Assembly: GCF_016924755.1 (NCBI RefSeq)
Contig: NZ_JAFFJX010000002.1
Coordinates: 186,001 to 250,000, forward strand
Origin: Longitalea arenae
GTDB taxonomy: Bacteria; Bacteroidota; Bacteroidia; Chitinophagales; Chitinophagaceae
DNA: 64,000 bases
Direction of reading: 5' to 3'
Position numbers and translations under genes: made by a program. Below are positions 1-9,398 of the stretch, piece by piece. Within the stretch, counting starts at the first letter, position 1. Every line of letters begins with the position of its first letter. The notes under the pieces were generated by a model. It made no database searches and was not told where the DNA came from. It was given only the letters and a program-made list of their open reading frames with translations.

Positions 1-132
1 CAATGTCAATTAGGTGCTCATCTAAAACCCGGATCTCTGTTAATAAAAGATTTTCCTGACATCAAGGCATGTTAATTGCAAGGGATTTGGTACTTTAAAT
101 GAACTATTGACACTAACCTATAACCTAACTAT

Positions 133-708
133 ATGCGGGGAACATGGATAATTTTATTGATCATGGTCATTGCCGGTATCGGCATGTATTTTTGGTTCAA
201 TCGCAAACCCAAAACGGCCAATCACGATACCATCGTATTCAAGAACACCCCTGATTCCATTATTAAAAAGCTGAAAATATACATGGCTGATGATCCCAAA
301 GAAGTGATGTATATCGACAGTGTATGGATGCACGCTGATTCAACTCCATTAAAAGAGGTATTGAATGGTGTTGAGCAGGACACCATGAGCAAGCAATATT
401 CCAAGGCCACCCTGTTCATTACCTACGGTAACCATTCTTTTTATGACCTGGAGCTAACAAAGCCCAATCCTAAAATAGCTTATAACATTAGTTTCGAGAT
501 TGAACCCATGACAGATAGTGATACGCTGATCATCGACGGGCTCATTACGCCTCAGGAAGGCGATGCCATCCATTTTGCCAGTCCGATGATGGATATGTAC
601 TCCAAATTTGTGATTACCTATAATCATAAGCTTCCGCAGGAGCCGGTCGATTCAACGGCCATTCGCGGGCATGATCCCAATAAGACGATAACTATTTTAA
701 AGAATTAA
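133..708 (+). CDS. Hypothetical membrane-anchored protein
   Basis: A 191-residue protein that I do not recognise. An N-terminal hydrophobic stretch (residues 4-22, IILLIMVIAGIGMYFWF) followed by basic residues looks like a membrane anchor or uncleaved signal. The rest is soluble, mixed in composition and rich in Asp, Thr and Ile, consistent with a periplasmic beta-rich domain. No lipobox or catalytic motif is visible. The ATG at 133 lies directly before the hydrophobic segment, which supports this start. The stop at 706-708 touches a repeat island. The next gene faces the other way, so it is probably transcribed alone. Coding status is good; function is unknown. Confidence 0.75.
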   Translation: MRGTWIILLIMVIAGIGMYFWFNRKPKTANHDTIVFKNTPDSIIKKLKIYMADDPKEVMYIDSVWMHADSTPLKEVLNGVEQDTMSKQYSKATLFITYGNHSFYDLELTKPNPKIAYNISFEIEPMTDSDTLIIDGLITPQEGDAIHFASPMMDMYSKFVITYNHKLPQEPVDSTAIRGHDPNKTITILKN

Positions 709-902
709 CCAGTTGCCAGCAGCCAGTTACCGGTTACCGGTTGCCAGTTACCAGTTACCGGTTGCCAGTTGCCGGTTGCCCGTTGAGCTGCCAGCTGCCA
801 GCTGCCAGTTACCGGTTACCTGTTACCGGTTGCCCAGCTCCCAACTTGCCCATTGCCAACTGTGAACTGCTAACTGCGAACTGCGAACTGTGAACTGTGA
901 AC
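709..902. repeat. Heptad word-repeat island (CCRGTTR family)
   Basis: Starts at the base after the stop codon of the upstream gene. It is built from 7-nt words such as CCAGTTA, CCGGTTG and CCAGTTG, then changes to words of the type GAACTGY/AACTGCG near 855-902. The same family recurs at 48839-49140 and 60541-60742. No coding potential is credible because every frame reads as low-complexity repeats. Confidence 0.85.
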
Positions 903-929
903 AAAAAAGCCCCCGTTAAAAACGAGGGC
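903..929 (-). terminator. Rho-independent terminator of the MG2/TonB-plug gene
   Basis: On the minus strand a 9-bp stem (909-917 with 921-929, one G-T wobble) with a 3-nt loop is followed by six T residues (908-903). It sits 27 bp past the stop of the leftward gene at 956-3445. Confidence 0.8.
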
Positions 930-955
930 CATTATTCCGTTGCTCAGCATCCCTA

Positions 956-3445
956 TTACTCGATGAGCTTCTCCACCCTGGTCAGCTGACCGTCTTCATT
1001 CATCCCCTCAAGAATGATCCGCAGGCGTTTCGACACATCATTATTATAGAAATGCAGGGTTATTTTATGATTGTTCTTGTCGGTAAGAATATAGGGCGCC
1101 CAGTATAAGGTAGAACGAATATCAGGCAGATCGGCATTGGTCACTTCCTTACTGTAATCGGGCGAATAGAACTCTTTCGGCGTTGCATAACCCGTTAAGC
1201 GGGTCTTATCAAGACCTGCTATATTGGAATTGGAAGAAGTAACATCGCCGCCTTTTTTGGTGTAAATGGCAATCGCCCCGCCTGAACCACCGCCCACAGC
1301 GCCAAAGAAGGGCGGCCGGAAGGCTTTTACATAAGCGATATCGGCAACTGGAATGTTCTCTATCGCCGACACATCCACCGGCATTTCATTCAGGTATAAT
1401 GCAGGTCTTGCGCCACGCCATTGCAACTGCGTTCCACCACCGCCGGTAGTGATCTGCAAACCGGCCACCCTGCCCTGCAGGTACGTAAAGATGTTCATAG
1501 CGCCCATGGCCGACATATCTTCGGTGAGATCAAAGGTAGTAGCATCGCCGCCCGAGAACAAGCCACTGGTATAGCGTTCATCCATTTGCTGTTGTTTGGT
1601 CTTTGTCTTTGCCTTTACCGTTACCGTCTCCAGCACCCTTACCTTTTTCTCCAGTTCCGGCCTTAGGCGGTCTGCTTCTGATGCAAAGAATTTTCCCCGG
1701 TTCAACAGGCTTGTATCCAGGGGCATGGGCACACGCCAGGCAGAATCGGGTTTGATGGCGGCAGCGCTTTTCAGCGTACCATTGCTGAAATTAACAATGG
1801 CCTTACTAGCCAGGTGTTTACTGTTATTGAACTGGTAGAACACACTTACCGTATCAAAGAATACCAATCCATCCTGTTTAAACTTACCGCTTGAATCCAT
1901 CGATAAAAAGAACAACTGGCGGGAAGAATCCTTTGCCTGCAGGAAAACGTTGATCTGGGTGTTCTTAGGCACCTGGCTTGGCAATACCCCCGTTAAGGTA
2001 GCATTCAGTGATAGATAATTCTCCTGGGGAAATTTGATCGTTGGCAGTTTGCCAGCCGCCAACTCATCCCATTTAAACCGGCGCCAGCCATTGGTAAGCA
2101 TTACCAGGTCGAGGTGCGAACGCACCGTATCATCATTCCCCGTGAAATAATAATAAGGATTATGAATATAACCGCGCAGGTCGCCGCTCAACAGCAAATG
2201 CGACACAATGTTATCGGCATCGGGGTCGGCTTTGCTTAATGCTGCATCGGTTATGGAAATACTCAGGTTCGATTTTAGCGTATCCGGCACATCTATTACG
2301 AGCGTGTTCTTGCCCCGCCTTTCGGTATTCTTAACTACAGGTACTACCCGCGTGGTAAAGAAATAATCTTCCTTATTTACAAATGCAATACGTTCCGCCA
2401 TGGGTTTCCAGTTGGCATCGAACAAGGTCAATTGCAACATACCGGTGGGAATACCCTCGAGCGGAATGGAGCCGCTGACCATGAAATTCTGCTGCAAATT
2501 CAAGCGCGCCTTATATACCACCTGTGAATTGAAATAACCGAGCAGGTACAAGGTCTTTAAGTTATCAGGGGCATCCTGCGGTCGTTTTATAATGAACGCC
2601 TCGCGGTTACCCGTAGGGGCACATTGCAGTACTACCCCCATGGGTTTCGCTTCCGGTAAGGGTGTTTTATGGGATTGCTTCTTTTCATCTGTCCACTCCG
2701 CATAATATGTTTTTCCGGCCTGGGGCTCAATGGTAAAACGACCCATGCCATCATGCACGGTTCCAAAACTGGCCACGGTTGCCCCTGATGCATCTTTAAC
2801 AGAACCCTGTGCCGATACCGGCAATCCATAGGCATCGGTTACTTTAACGGCAACGACCGATTCAATGCCTGTGATCAGATCACCACCTTCAGGGAAGAAA
2901 CGTAATGTAACGGCTGCCGGAAGACTGCTGGCGCCGCCGGCAGCAGCAGTTTGCTTAGCGGCCGTTTGTTTAACCGTGCTTGTACCGGTTGCGCCAGCTG
3001 GGGGGCTGGCCGTTGTTTTATTCAATATGCGGATGGTTTTGCTGAACAAAAAGCTGGTATCAAAATTCAGCATCCAGGTAGTGTAAGCCCTGAAAACGAT
3101 CGTCGGCGGTAAATTGGCCGGCAGGTCAAAATGCCCTGCAGAGGTTCCTTCATAAATGGGTAATACCTTCTGCTGTAAAACCTTGCCTGACTGATCAACC
3201 AGCTCGGCATAAAAATTCCTGCTGATCGGGGATGGCATGATGCCGGCAAATAAATAGGACTTGAACCAAATGGTTTCGCCGGTATTATAAGCAGGTTTAT
3301 CAAAGTGAACATATATCTTTTCCTGCGGATATCTTTCTCCATACAGGTTCACCATGGAATCGATCTGTTGTGCATAGCCGGCCCCTGCACCGGTGATCAA
3401 TAAGACCAAAGCAATCAGGGATCTATAAATTCGGTTGCAATTCAT
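956..3445 (-). CDS. Secreted MG2-like / TonB-plug domain protein
   Basis: 829 residues with a signal peptide (about 1-25, ending AGYAQ). Residues about 40-140 carry the YVHFDKPAYNTGETIWFK signature of alpha-2-macroglobulin-like MG2 domains found in Bacteroidota surface proteins. The middle holds further beta-sandwich segments (around 180-250 and 500-590). Residues about 640-745 form a TonB-receptor plug domain (LQGRVAGLQI, ALYLNEMPVD, GGAIAIYTKKGG). No outer-membrane barrel follows, so it is not a transporter by itself. The family is usually annotated as hypothetical or carboxypeptidase-regulatory-like, and its role is unknown; a cell-surface or periplasmic assembly partner is my inference. 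The gene is monocistronic, with a terminator at 903-929. Confidence 0.8.
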   Translation of the reverse strand: MNCNRIYRSLIALVLLITGAGAGYAQQIDSMVNLYGERYPQEKIYVHFDKPAYNTGETIWFKSYLFAGIMPSPISRNFYAELVDQSGKVLQQKVLPIYEGTSAGHFDLPANLPPTIVFRAYTTWMLNFDTSFLFSKTIRILNKTTASPPAGATGTSTVKQTAAKQTAAAGGASSLPAAVTLRFFPEGGDLITGIESVVAVKVTDAYGLPVSAQGSVKDASGATVASFGTVHDGMGRFTIEPQAGKTYYAEWTDEKKQSHKTPLPEAKPMGVVLQCAPTGNREAFIIKRPQDAPDNLKTLYLLGYFNSQVVYKARLNLQQNFMVSGSIPLEGIPTGMLQLTLFDANWKPMAERIAFVNKEDYFFTTRVVPVVKNTERRGKNTLVIDVPDTLKSNLSISITDAALSKADPDADNIVSHLLLSGDLRGYIHNPYYYFTGNDDTVRSHLDLVMLTNGWRRFKWDELAAGKLPTIKFPQENYLSLNATLTGVLPSQVPKNTQINVFLQAKDSSRQLFFLSMDSSGKFKQDGLVFFDTVSVFYQFNNSKHLASKAIVNFSNGTLKSAAAIKPDSAWRVPMPLDTSLLNRGKFFASEADRLRPELEKKVRVLETVTVKAKTKTKQQQMDERYTSGLFSGGDATTFDLTEDMSAMGAMNIFTYLQGRVAGLQITTGGGGTQLQWRGARPALYLNEMPVDVSAIENIPVADIAYVKAFRPPFFGAVGGGSGGAIAIYTKKGGDVTSSNSNIAGLDKTRLTGYATPKEFYSPDYSKEVTNADLPDIRSTLYWAPYILTDKNNHKITLHFYNNDVSKRLRIILEGMNEDGQLTRVEKLIE

Positions 3446-3668
3446 GGGGCAATTTAACTTTTAACAAATTAATGGCTTTCATAGCTTAAAATTGGTAAAA
3501 ATTTGTCTATGAATTGTTAAAGAAACCTACATATTAACATTTAAACCCATCCCAAACAGCTTTTCGATAATGATTAATGCTTTAAGCTTAAAAACCATGA
3601 GTTGCAGGTTACAGGCTTCCCGGTTACTTTCAAAGAGCAATCATCATCTGCAATCAAGCAGTGCAAAG

Positions 3669-3700
3669 CAAAGGGACTAACCTTTTTTGGCCAGTCCCTT
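3669..3700 (-). terminator. Likely terminator of nrdBA
   Basis: An 8-bp stem (AAGGGACT at 3671-3678 with AGTCCCTT at 3693-3700) lies 27 bp downstream of nrdA on its strand. The following T-run is short and interrupted, so termination strength is uncertain. Confidence 0.5.
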
Positions 3701-3726
3701 TCAGATATAGTAGGTTAGCGTGAAGA

Positions 3727-6096
3727 CTATGAGCTGCAGGTAACACAACCTTCTTCCATGGTGCACACCTGGCCGGTTATTATTTCGTCATTGCTTTCGC
3801 CTGATTTTGGCACTACTGGCTCCATCTGGCGGCTGCCCTGTTTTTCAACAGTGAACTGAACTGCCTGGGCCGCTGCCTGGGTACGCAGATAATACATACC
3901 CGTTTTTAAACCCACTTTCCAGGCATAAAAGTGCATCGAGGTGAGTTTGGCCACCGTTGGATTATCAACAAAGAGGTTAAGCGATTGCGACTGGCAAATA
4001 AAGGCGCCGCGATCAGCCGCCATATCGATCAAATGACGCTGTTTGATCTCCCATACGGTTTTGTACAAAGCCTTGATCTCGGCCGGGATCTCACTGATCT
4101 GCTGAATGGAACCATTTGCTGCAATGATCTTATTCTTCATGGTATCGTTCCATAAGCCCAGTTGTACCAGGTCTTTCAGCAGGTGTTTGTTTACGATGAT
4201 GAACTCGCCGCTTAATACCCGGCGTACGTAAATGTTGGAAGTATAGGGTTCGAAACATTCGTTGTTGCCCAGGATCTGGGAAGTAGAAGCCGTGGGCATG
4301 GGTGCTACCAGCAAGGAGTTGCGAACACCATGTTTCATTACTTCTGCCCGCAATGTATCCCAGTCATGACGGTTCGAAGGCTGTACATTCCACAGATCGA
4401 ACTGGAACAGTCCTTTCGATAAAGGAGAGCCGGCGAAGGTCTCATAGGGTCCCTGTTCGATGGCCATATCTTTGCTGGCTGTCATGGCGGCAAAATAAAT
4501 GGTCTCAAAGATGTTCTTGTTCAACACCTTTGCCAGTTCGCTTTCAAAAGGCAAACGCAGGAGGATGAACACGTCGGCCAGACCTTGTACGCCTAAACCA
4601 ATCGGGCGGTGACGCAGGTTCGAACGTTTTGCTTCCTCGATCGGATAATAGTTATTATCGATAATGCGGTTGAGGTTACGGGTTACCTGGTAGGTTACTT
4701 CGTATAATTTATCGAAATCGAATTTTCCCTCATTCACAAAGCGGGGCAATGCCAGCGATGCCAGGTTACAAACAGCTACTTCATCGGCGCTGGTATATTC
4801 CAGGATCTCTGTACACAGGTTGCTGCTCTTGATCGTTCCCAGGTTCTGCTGGTTGCTCTTCCGGTTGGCGGCATCTTTATACAGCATATAAGGAGTGCCG
4901 GTTTCGATCTGTGCTTCCAGGATGGCAAACCACAGGTCCTGGGCTTTGATCACTTTGCGGGCGCGGCCTTCCTGCTCATAGCGTTGGTACAAAGCCTCAA
5001 ATTCATCGCCGAAAGTATCACTCAGTCCGGGCGCTTCATTCGGACAAAACAGGCTCCAGTCGCCGTTCTGCTCAACGCGTTTCATGAACAGGTCGCTGAT
5101 CCATAAGGCATAGAACAGGTCACGGGCGCGCAGTTCTTCCTTGCCATGATTCTTACGCAGGTCAAGGAAACTTTCGATATCGGCATGCCAGGGTTCCAGG
5201 TAAATAGCAAATGCGCCTTTGCGTTTGCCACCGCCCTGGTCAACATAACGCGCTGTATCGTTGAATACCCGCAGCATGGGAATGATCCCATTGCTGGTGC
5301 CATTGGTGCCGCCGATATAGCTACCGGTTGCCCGCACATTATGGATTGACAAGCCTATGCCGCCGGCGCTTTGTGAGATCTTGGCAGTTTGCTTCAGCGT
5401 GTCGTAAATGCCATCGATGCTGTCGTCTTTCATGGTAAGCAAAAAGCAGGATGACATTTGCGGCTTGGGCGTACCTGCATTGAATAAAGTTGGCGTAGCA
5501 TGGGTGAACCAACGCTCGCTCATTAAGTTATAGGTCTTAATGGCGCTTTCAATATCTTCTTTATGAATACCTATCGACACGCGCATATACATATGCTGCG
5601 GGCGTTCTGCTATAACACCGTCGATGCGCAGCAGGTATGATTTCTCCAGGGTTTTAAAGCCGAAGTAGTCGAACCCGAAATCGCGGTCATAAATGATCGA
5701 GCTATCGAGCAGCTCTGCATTGGCTTCAATGATCTCCATTATGTCATCGGCCAGCAGGGGCATTTTACGGCCGGTAGCCGAATCGGTATACTGATGCAGT
5801 TTGCGCATGGTGGCAGAGAAAGATTTCTCTGTGTTCTTATGCAGGTTGCTTACGGCAATACGGGATGCCAGCAGGGCATAGTCGGGGTGTTTGGTAGTTA
5901 ATGAGGCAGCCGTTTCTGCAGCCAGGTTATCCAGCTCGGTAGTGGTAACCCCATCATAAATGCCTTCAATAACTTTTTTTGTTACCTCAATCACATCCAC
6001 CAGCGGGCTCAATCCATACGACAGCTTCTGAATGCGCGCGGTGATCTTATCAAACTTTACTGTTTCTTTTTTCCCATTCCTTTTAATTACGTTCAT
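3727..6096 (-). CDS. nrdA: Ribonucleoside-diphosphate reductase class Ia, alpha subunit
   Basis: 789 residues. Catalyses reduction of ribonucleoside diphosphates to deoxy forms, with the radical supplied by NrdB. The N-terminal ATP-cone (about 1-95) suggests allosteric dATP control. Active-site residues are visible: Cys217 in SSCFLL, the NLCTE motif (Asn426, Cys428, Glu430), and Cys443 in AVCNLAS. The C-terminal cysteine tail [12 protein letters not shown] would be re-reduced by thioredoxin or glutaredoxin. Sequence style (long C-tail, SSNLCTEI) is closer to the eukaryotic-like NrdA lineage than to E. coli NrdA. It lies downstream of nrdB on the same strand with about 156 bp between, filled by an inverted word-repeat. 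Probably co-transcribed and controlled by the upstream cobalamin riboswitch. Confidence 0.97.
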   Translation of the reverse strand: MNVIKRNGKKETVKFDKITARIQKLSYGLSPLVDVIEVTKKVIEGIYDGVTTTELDNLAAETAASLTTKHPDYALLASRIAVSNLHKNTEKSFSATMRKLHQYTDSATGRKMPLLADDIMEIIEANAELLDSSIIYDRDFGFDYFGFKTLEKSYLLRIDGVIAERPQHMYMRVSIGIHKEDIESAIKTYNLMSERWFTHATPTLFNAGTPKPQMSSCFLLTMKDDSIDGIYDTLKQTAKISQSAGGIGLSIHNVRATGSYIGGTNGTSNGIIPMLRVFNDTARYVDQGGGKRKGAFAIYLEPWHADIESFLDLRKNHGKEELRARDLFYALWISDLFMKRVEQNGDWSLFCPNEAPGLSDTFGDEFEALYQRYEQEGRARKVIKAQDLWFAILEAQIETGTPYMLYKDAANRKSNQQNLGTIKSSNLCTEILEYTSADEVAVCNLASLALPRFVNEGKFDFDKLYEVTYQVTRNLNRIIDNNYYPIEEAKRSNLRHRPIGLGVQGLADVFILLRLPFESELAKVLNKNIFETIYFAAMTASKDMAIEQGPYETFAGSPLSKGLFQFDLWNVQPSNRHDWDTLRAEVMKHGVRNSLLVAPMPTASTSQILGNNECFEPYTSNIYVRRVLSGEFIIVNKHLLKDLVQLGLWNDTMKNKIIAANGSIQQISEIPAEIKALYKTVWEIKQRHLIDMAADRGAFICQSQSLNLFVDNPTVAKLTSMHFYAWKVGLKTGMYYLRTQAAAQAVQFTVEKQGSRQMEPVVPKSGESNDEIITGQVCTMEEGCVTCSS

Positions 6097-6120
6097 GCTA
6101 ATGGAGTTTTATTGTGCTAT

Positions 6121-6255
6121 CAAATTGATTTCTGATTTCGAGATTTCTGATTTCGAGATTTTGAGATTTTGAGATGGCTAAATTTTAGAGACTAAGAAAA
6201 GATCTCGAAATTCCGAATCCCTAAATCCCCAGATCCCGAAATCCCAAAATCCCTA
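6121..6255. repeat. Inverted word-repeat island, GATTTYGAG family
   Basis: Left arm about 6127-6176 is made of GATTTCGAGATTT/TTTTGAGA words. Right arm about 6201-6255 is the complementary type (CTCGAAAT, AAATCCC, CCCGAAATCCC). The right arm includes the nrdB stop codon (CTA at 6253-6255 on the plus strand). It fills nearly the whole nrdB-nrdA gap, so the mRNA could fold into a long imperfect hairpin. The same family recurs at 56265-56369. Confidence 0.8.
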
Positions 6256-7224
6256 AAAGTCTTCGTCCAGGGAGAACTGTTGCGAATCTTTATTCGCCAT
6301 TACACCGGCTTTACGGTAATCCCCTACCCGCTTTTCGAAGAAATTGGTTTTCCCCTGCAGCGAGATCATCTCCATAAAGTCGAAGGGATTGGCGGCGTTG
6401 AACATTTTGGGATAACCCAGTTCACTCAGCCATCTGTCGGCAACGAATTCAATATACTGTTGCATCAGGCGGGCGTTCATGCCTATCAGGTCAACCGGTA
6501 ATGCTTCCGTGATAAATTCTTTTTCAATACGTACGGCATCGCCAATGATGCTGTACACCTGTTCCTGCGATAACTTATTATTCAGCATACTGTACAGCAG
6601 GCAGGCGAATTCACAATGCAAACCTTCATCACGGCTGATCAGTTCATTACTGAATGTAAGGCCCGGCATCAATCCTCTTTTCTTTAACCAGAAGATAGAA
6701 CAGAAACTTCCGCTGAAGAAGATCCCTTCCACTGCTGCAAAAGCTACTAAACGTTCGGCGAAGTTCCCTTGTTCGATCCAACGCAGGGCCCATTCGGCTT
6801 TTTTCTTTACAGCGGGCACCGTATCTATTGCGTGGAACAAGCGGTCTTTTTCGTTGGGATCTTTTACGTAGGTATCTATCAGTAATGCATAGGTCTCTGA
6901 GTGAATATTCTCCATCATGATCTGAAAACCATAAAAGCAACGGGCTTCGGGCAACTGAACTTCGCTCATGAAATTCACCGCCAGGTTCTCGTTCACGATA
7001 CCATCACTTGCTGCAAAAAACGCCAGTACGTGCGAAATAAAATGACGCTCGCCATCATTGAGGGCCGCCCAGTCTTTCAGATCACCACTGAGATCGATCT
7101 CTTCTGCGGTCCAGAAACTGGCCTCATGCTTTTTATACATTTCCCAGATCGCGGGATATTTAATTGGAAGAATAACAAAACGGTCCTTGTTTTCCTGTAA
7201 CAACACTTCATTTTCGTACTGCAT
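6253..7224 (-). CDS. nrdB: Ribonucleoside-diphosphate reductase class Ia, beta subunit
   Basis: 323 residues. Houses the di-iron centre and tyrosyl radical for NrdA. Diagnostic residues are in place: Asp74 (FFAASDG), Glu105 and His108 (ENIHSE), the radical Tyr112 (HSETY), Glu166 (AVEGIFF), and Glu200/His203 ([10 protein letters not shown]). The spacing of these residues around the radical Tyr is that of mouse R2. The C-terminal tail ends SLDEDF, as expected for the peptide that docks on NrdA. First gene of the leftward nrdB-nrdA unit; a leader of roughly 390 nt contains a cobalamin riboswitch. The start at 7224 (MQYENEVLL) is the only plausible one. Confidence 0.97.
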   Translation of the reverse strand: MQYENEVLLQENKDRFVILPIKYPAIWEMYKKHEASFWTAEEIDLSGDLKDWAALNDGERHFISHVLAFFAASDGIVNENLAVNFMSEVQLPEARCFYGFQIMMENIHSETYALLIDTYVKDPNEKDRLFHAIDTVPAVKKKAEWALRWIEQGNFAERLVAFAAVEGIFFSGSFCSIFWLKKRGLMPGLTFSNELISRDEGLHCEFACLLYSMLNNKLSQEQVYSIIGDAVRIEKEFITEALPVDLIGMNARLMQQYIEFVADRWLSELGYPKMFNAANPFDFMEMISLQGKTNFFEKRVGDYRKAGVMANKDSQQFSLDEDF

Positions 7225-7282
7225 GTAAAATAGTTAGTAAGTTTAAATAATGCGGCACGACAGCAGATAGCAACCCCAGCGA

Positions 7283-7300
7283 TCCCGGCATTCGCCGGGA
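7283..7300 (-). promoter_or_regulatory. Perfect hairpin in the nrdB leader
   Basis: A perfect 7-bp stem TCCCGGC/GCCGGGA with a 4-nt loop lies between the riboswitch and the nrdB start, 58 nt upstream of the ATG. No clear T-run follows in the transcript, so it is not a classical attenuator. It could be part of the riboswitch expression platform or a dispersed hairpin; a near copy (44350-44367) precedes the porin-like gene in the same orientation. Confidence 0.5.
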
Positions 7301-7379
7301 CCCCAATAACTTAGCTTGTGATAGCTGAAGCTTATATCATTTGCCTGTACCTTATCGGGAAAGTTCCAAACATATCTGT

Positions 7380-7560
7380 AACGGCAGGTCTCCTGGCTTG
7401 TTGATTTGCTGAGTACCTTCCCACCGATGCGGCTTTCACCGGTCATCAGCAGTGGTTTTTGTAGGATCAGCTTGGTGACCTAATAACTCTCCATTCACCC
7501 AACTTACAGTTGCCCGTCAGCCCGTGATTTTCACACGGTTCCCTTTTAAGCTGCCTGATC
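7380..7560 (-). ncRNA. Cobalamin (B12) riboswitch upstream of nrdBA
   Basis: On the minus strand the conserved core of the AdoCbl/B12 riboswitch is readable: GGGAACCGTGTGAAAATCAC, then GGGCTGACGGGCAACTGTAAG, a variable middle, then ACCGGTGAAAGCCGC and the hallmark 3' box AAGCCAGGAGACCTGCC (about 7382-7398). The closing P1 helix can form between GGCAG (7551-7555) and CTGCC (about 7382-7386). It lies about 155 nt upstream of nrdB in the sense orientation. Known logic for such leaders is that B12 binding represses B12-independent isozymes. Here that would turn down the iron-dependent class Ia reductase when cobalamin is present. Confidence 0.92.
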
Positions 7561-7612
7561 TTGTATGATGTTTTTCAGTCAGCACCGTAACAATTATCAG
7601 TAAGAACCTGTA

Positions 7613-7641
7613 CGAAAGTAATATGCGGGCGATAGAATCAA
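7613..7641 (-). promoter_or_regulatory. Candidate promoter of the nrdBA leader
   Basis: Minus-strand TTG (7641-7639), an 18-bp spacer and TACTTTCG (7620-7613) resemble the Bacteroidota promoter (TTTG...TAnnTTTG) with one mismatch in the -7 box. Position, some 50-60 bp upstream of the riboswitch core, is suitable. Confidence 0.35.
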
Positions 7642-7700
7642 TAAAACAGTTTTTCACAGGTGTTAATAGATTTATGTTCAGGATTAAATGTATTTGAAAA

Positions 7701-7820
7701 TCAATATACAACAGGCAATAAGCAATAGACAAAAGTTCGCGGATTATAGGAAAGCCTGAAAATTGGCAATCATTGCCAATTGCATATTGTCCATTGTTTA
7801 TTGTCTATTGCCAATTGTTT
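7701..7820. repeat. Inverted word-repeat island, CAATAG/CTATTG family
   Basis: Left arm about 7701-7735 (GGCAATAAGCAATAGACAA) and right arm about 7763-7820 (TTGTCCATTG, TTGTCTATTGCC words) are inverted copies flanking a unique core of about 27 bp. It separates the divergent nrdB leader and the M32 peptidase gene. The right arm is open in the peptidase frame, which falsely extends that ORF upstream. Confidence 0.75.
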
Positions 7821-7862
7821 TACCGATTTTCGCAACCTGAATTACTATTAAACTTTTGGGGT

Positions 7863-9371
7863 ATGACAAACACGGCGAATAAAGGTTTATACGAAGAATA
7901 TATAAAGAGCATGCAAACAATTGCCGACCTGCGCTACGCAGCTGCGGTATTGCAATGGGACCAGGAAACATATCTTCCGCCCAAAGGCGCCCCTGTGCGT
8001 GGTCAGCAGATCGCCACCCTTTCTGAAATAGCCCATAAATATTTTACCGACGAAAAACTGGGTGCGCAGTTACAGCAGTTACTGGCAGGCGATCAATTAT
8101 CACCAGAGCAAAAAAGAAATGTAGAACTTACCTGGCAGGATTATTCCAAACAGAAGAAATTCACTTCTTCTTTTGTTCGCACCATGGCCGAAGCGGTGAA
8201 TAAAAGTTTCCATAGCTGGATGGAAGCCCGGAAAGCCAATGATTTTTCGCTTTTCGCCAATGACCTGGGCCGGCTGATAGAATTGAAGAAACAGGAAGCC
8301 GATCTGCTGGGTTATGAAAAGCACCCGTATAACGCATTGTTGGACGATCACGACAAAGGCGCCACTGTTCAGTTACTCGATGGCGTATTTGCCGCCATTC
8401 AGCAACCGCTGAAAGATCTGTTGGGAAAAATTGCTGCCCAGCCTGCTGTTGATGACAGCTTCCTGCGCCAGCATTTTGATAAAGACAAACAATGGCAGTT
8501 TGGCCTGCAGGTAGTAAAAGAACTGGGCTATGATATGGAAGCCGGCCGCCAGGATATTTCTGAACATCCTTTCACTACCAATTTCAACAGCCAGGATGTA
8601 CGCATTACCACGCGCATCGATGAAAATGATCTCAGCAATATGGTCTGGAGCTGTATTCATGAAGCGGGCCACGCGTTGTATGAGCAGGGATTACCGCTGA
8701 ACGCCTATGGTCTACCGCTGGGTGAACCTGCTTCTTATACTATCCATGAATCGCAAAGCCGTTTGTGGGAAAACCACGTAGGCCGCAGCCGCGCATTCTG
8801 TGAACGCTGGTTGCCGGTATTACAGCAGTATTTTCCGCAACAGTTGGGCAAGGTTTCTGTGGAACAGTTCTATAAAGGTATTAATAAGGTACAGCCTTCG
8901 CTCATCCGTACCGAAGCGGATGAGCTTACCTACCATTTTCATATCATGATCAGGTATGAGCTGGAAAAACTGCTCATCGAAGGCGCCATGGGCGTAAAAG
9001 AGATCCCCGCTTACTGGAATGACCAATACCGGCAATGGATGGGAGTTGAGGTGCCCGGCGACAAAATGGGCTGCCTGCAGGACGTGCACTGGAGCCATGG
9101 AAGTTTTGGCTATTTCCCTACGTACAGCCTCGGCAGCTTCTATGCAGCTCAATTCTATGCTTGTGCTAATCAGTCAATTACAGATCTGAATGAGCAAATA
9201 AAAGCAGGCAATAATGCACCATTGCTGCAATGGCTAAGGGAGGCGGTACACGTAAAAGGGCGGCGCTTCACCAGCGAGGAATTGTGCAAAGATATATGCG
9301 GAGAAACCCTAAATATTAAATATTTTACAGGGTATTTACTTGACAAATACAAAGATATTTGCAAATTTTAA
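7863..9371 (+). CDS. M32 family (Taq-type) metallocarboxypeptidase
   Basis: 502 residues from the ATG at 7863. Upstream in-frame starts fall in an intergenic repeat and would add about 30 low-complexity residues, so they are rejected. Zinc site HEAGH at residues 266-270, with the family partner motif HESQSRLWENHVGRS downstream and IRTEADELTYHFH near the C-terminal third, all typical of Taq carboxypeptidase. Removes C-terminal residues from peptides with broad specificity. No signal peptide, so cytoplasmic. Length matches the family (about 500). The lipoprotein gene that follows starts 27 bp downstream and may be co-transcribed. Confidence 0.95.
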   Translation: MTNTANKGLYEEYIKSMQTIADLRYAAAVLQWDQETYLPPKGAPVRGQQIATLSEIAHKYFTDEKLGAQLQQLLAGDQLSPEQKRNVELTWQDYSKQKKFTSSFVRTMAEAVNKSFHSWMEARKANDFSLFANDLGRLIELKKQEADLLGYEKHPYNALLDDHDKGATVQLLDGVFAAIQQPLKDLLGKIAAQPAVDDSFLRQHFDKDKQWQFGLQVVKELGYDMEAGRQDISEHPFTTNFNSQDVRITTRIDENDLSNMVWSCIHEAGHALYEQGLPLNAYGLPLGEPASYTIHESQSRLWENHVGRSRAFCERWLPVLQQYFPQQLGKVSVEQFYKGINKVQPSLIRTEADELTYHFHIMIRYELEKLLIEGAMGVKEIPAYWNDQYRQWMGVEVPGDKMGCLQDVHWSHGSFGYFPTYSLGSFYAAQFYACANQSITDLNEQIKAGNNAPLLQWLREAVHVKGRRFTSEELCKDICGETLNIKYFTGYLLDKYKDICKF

Positions 9372-9398
9372 TATCCGTAACCAGACCCAGTTGGAACC

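Noticed and set aside
7773-7862. N-terminal extension of the M32 peptidase
   Set aside because: The extra 30 residues are encoded by the CTATTG repeat arm; the family start matches the ATG at 7863.
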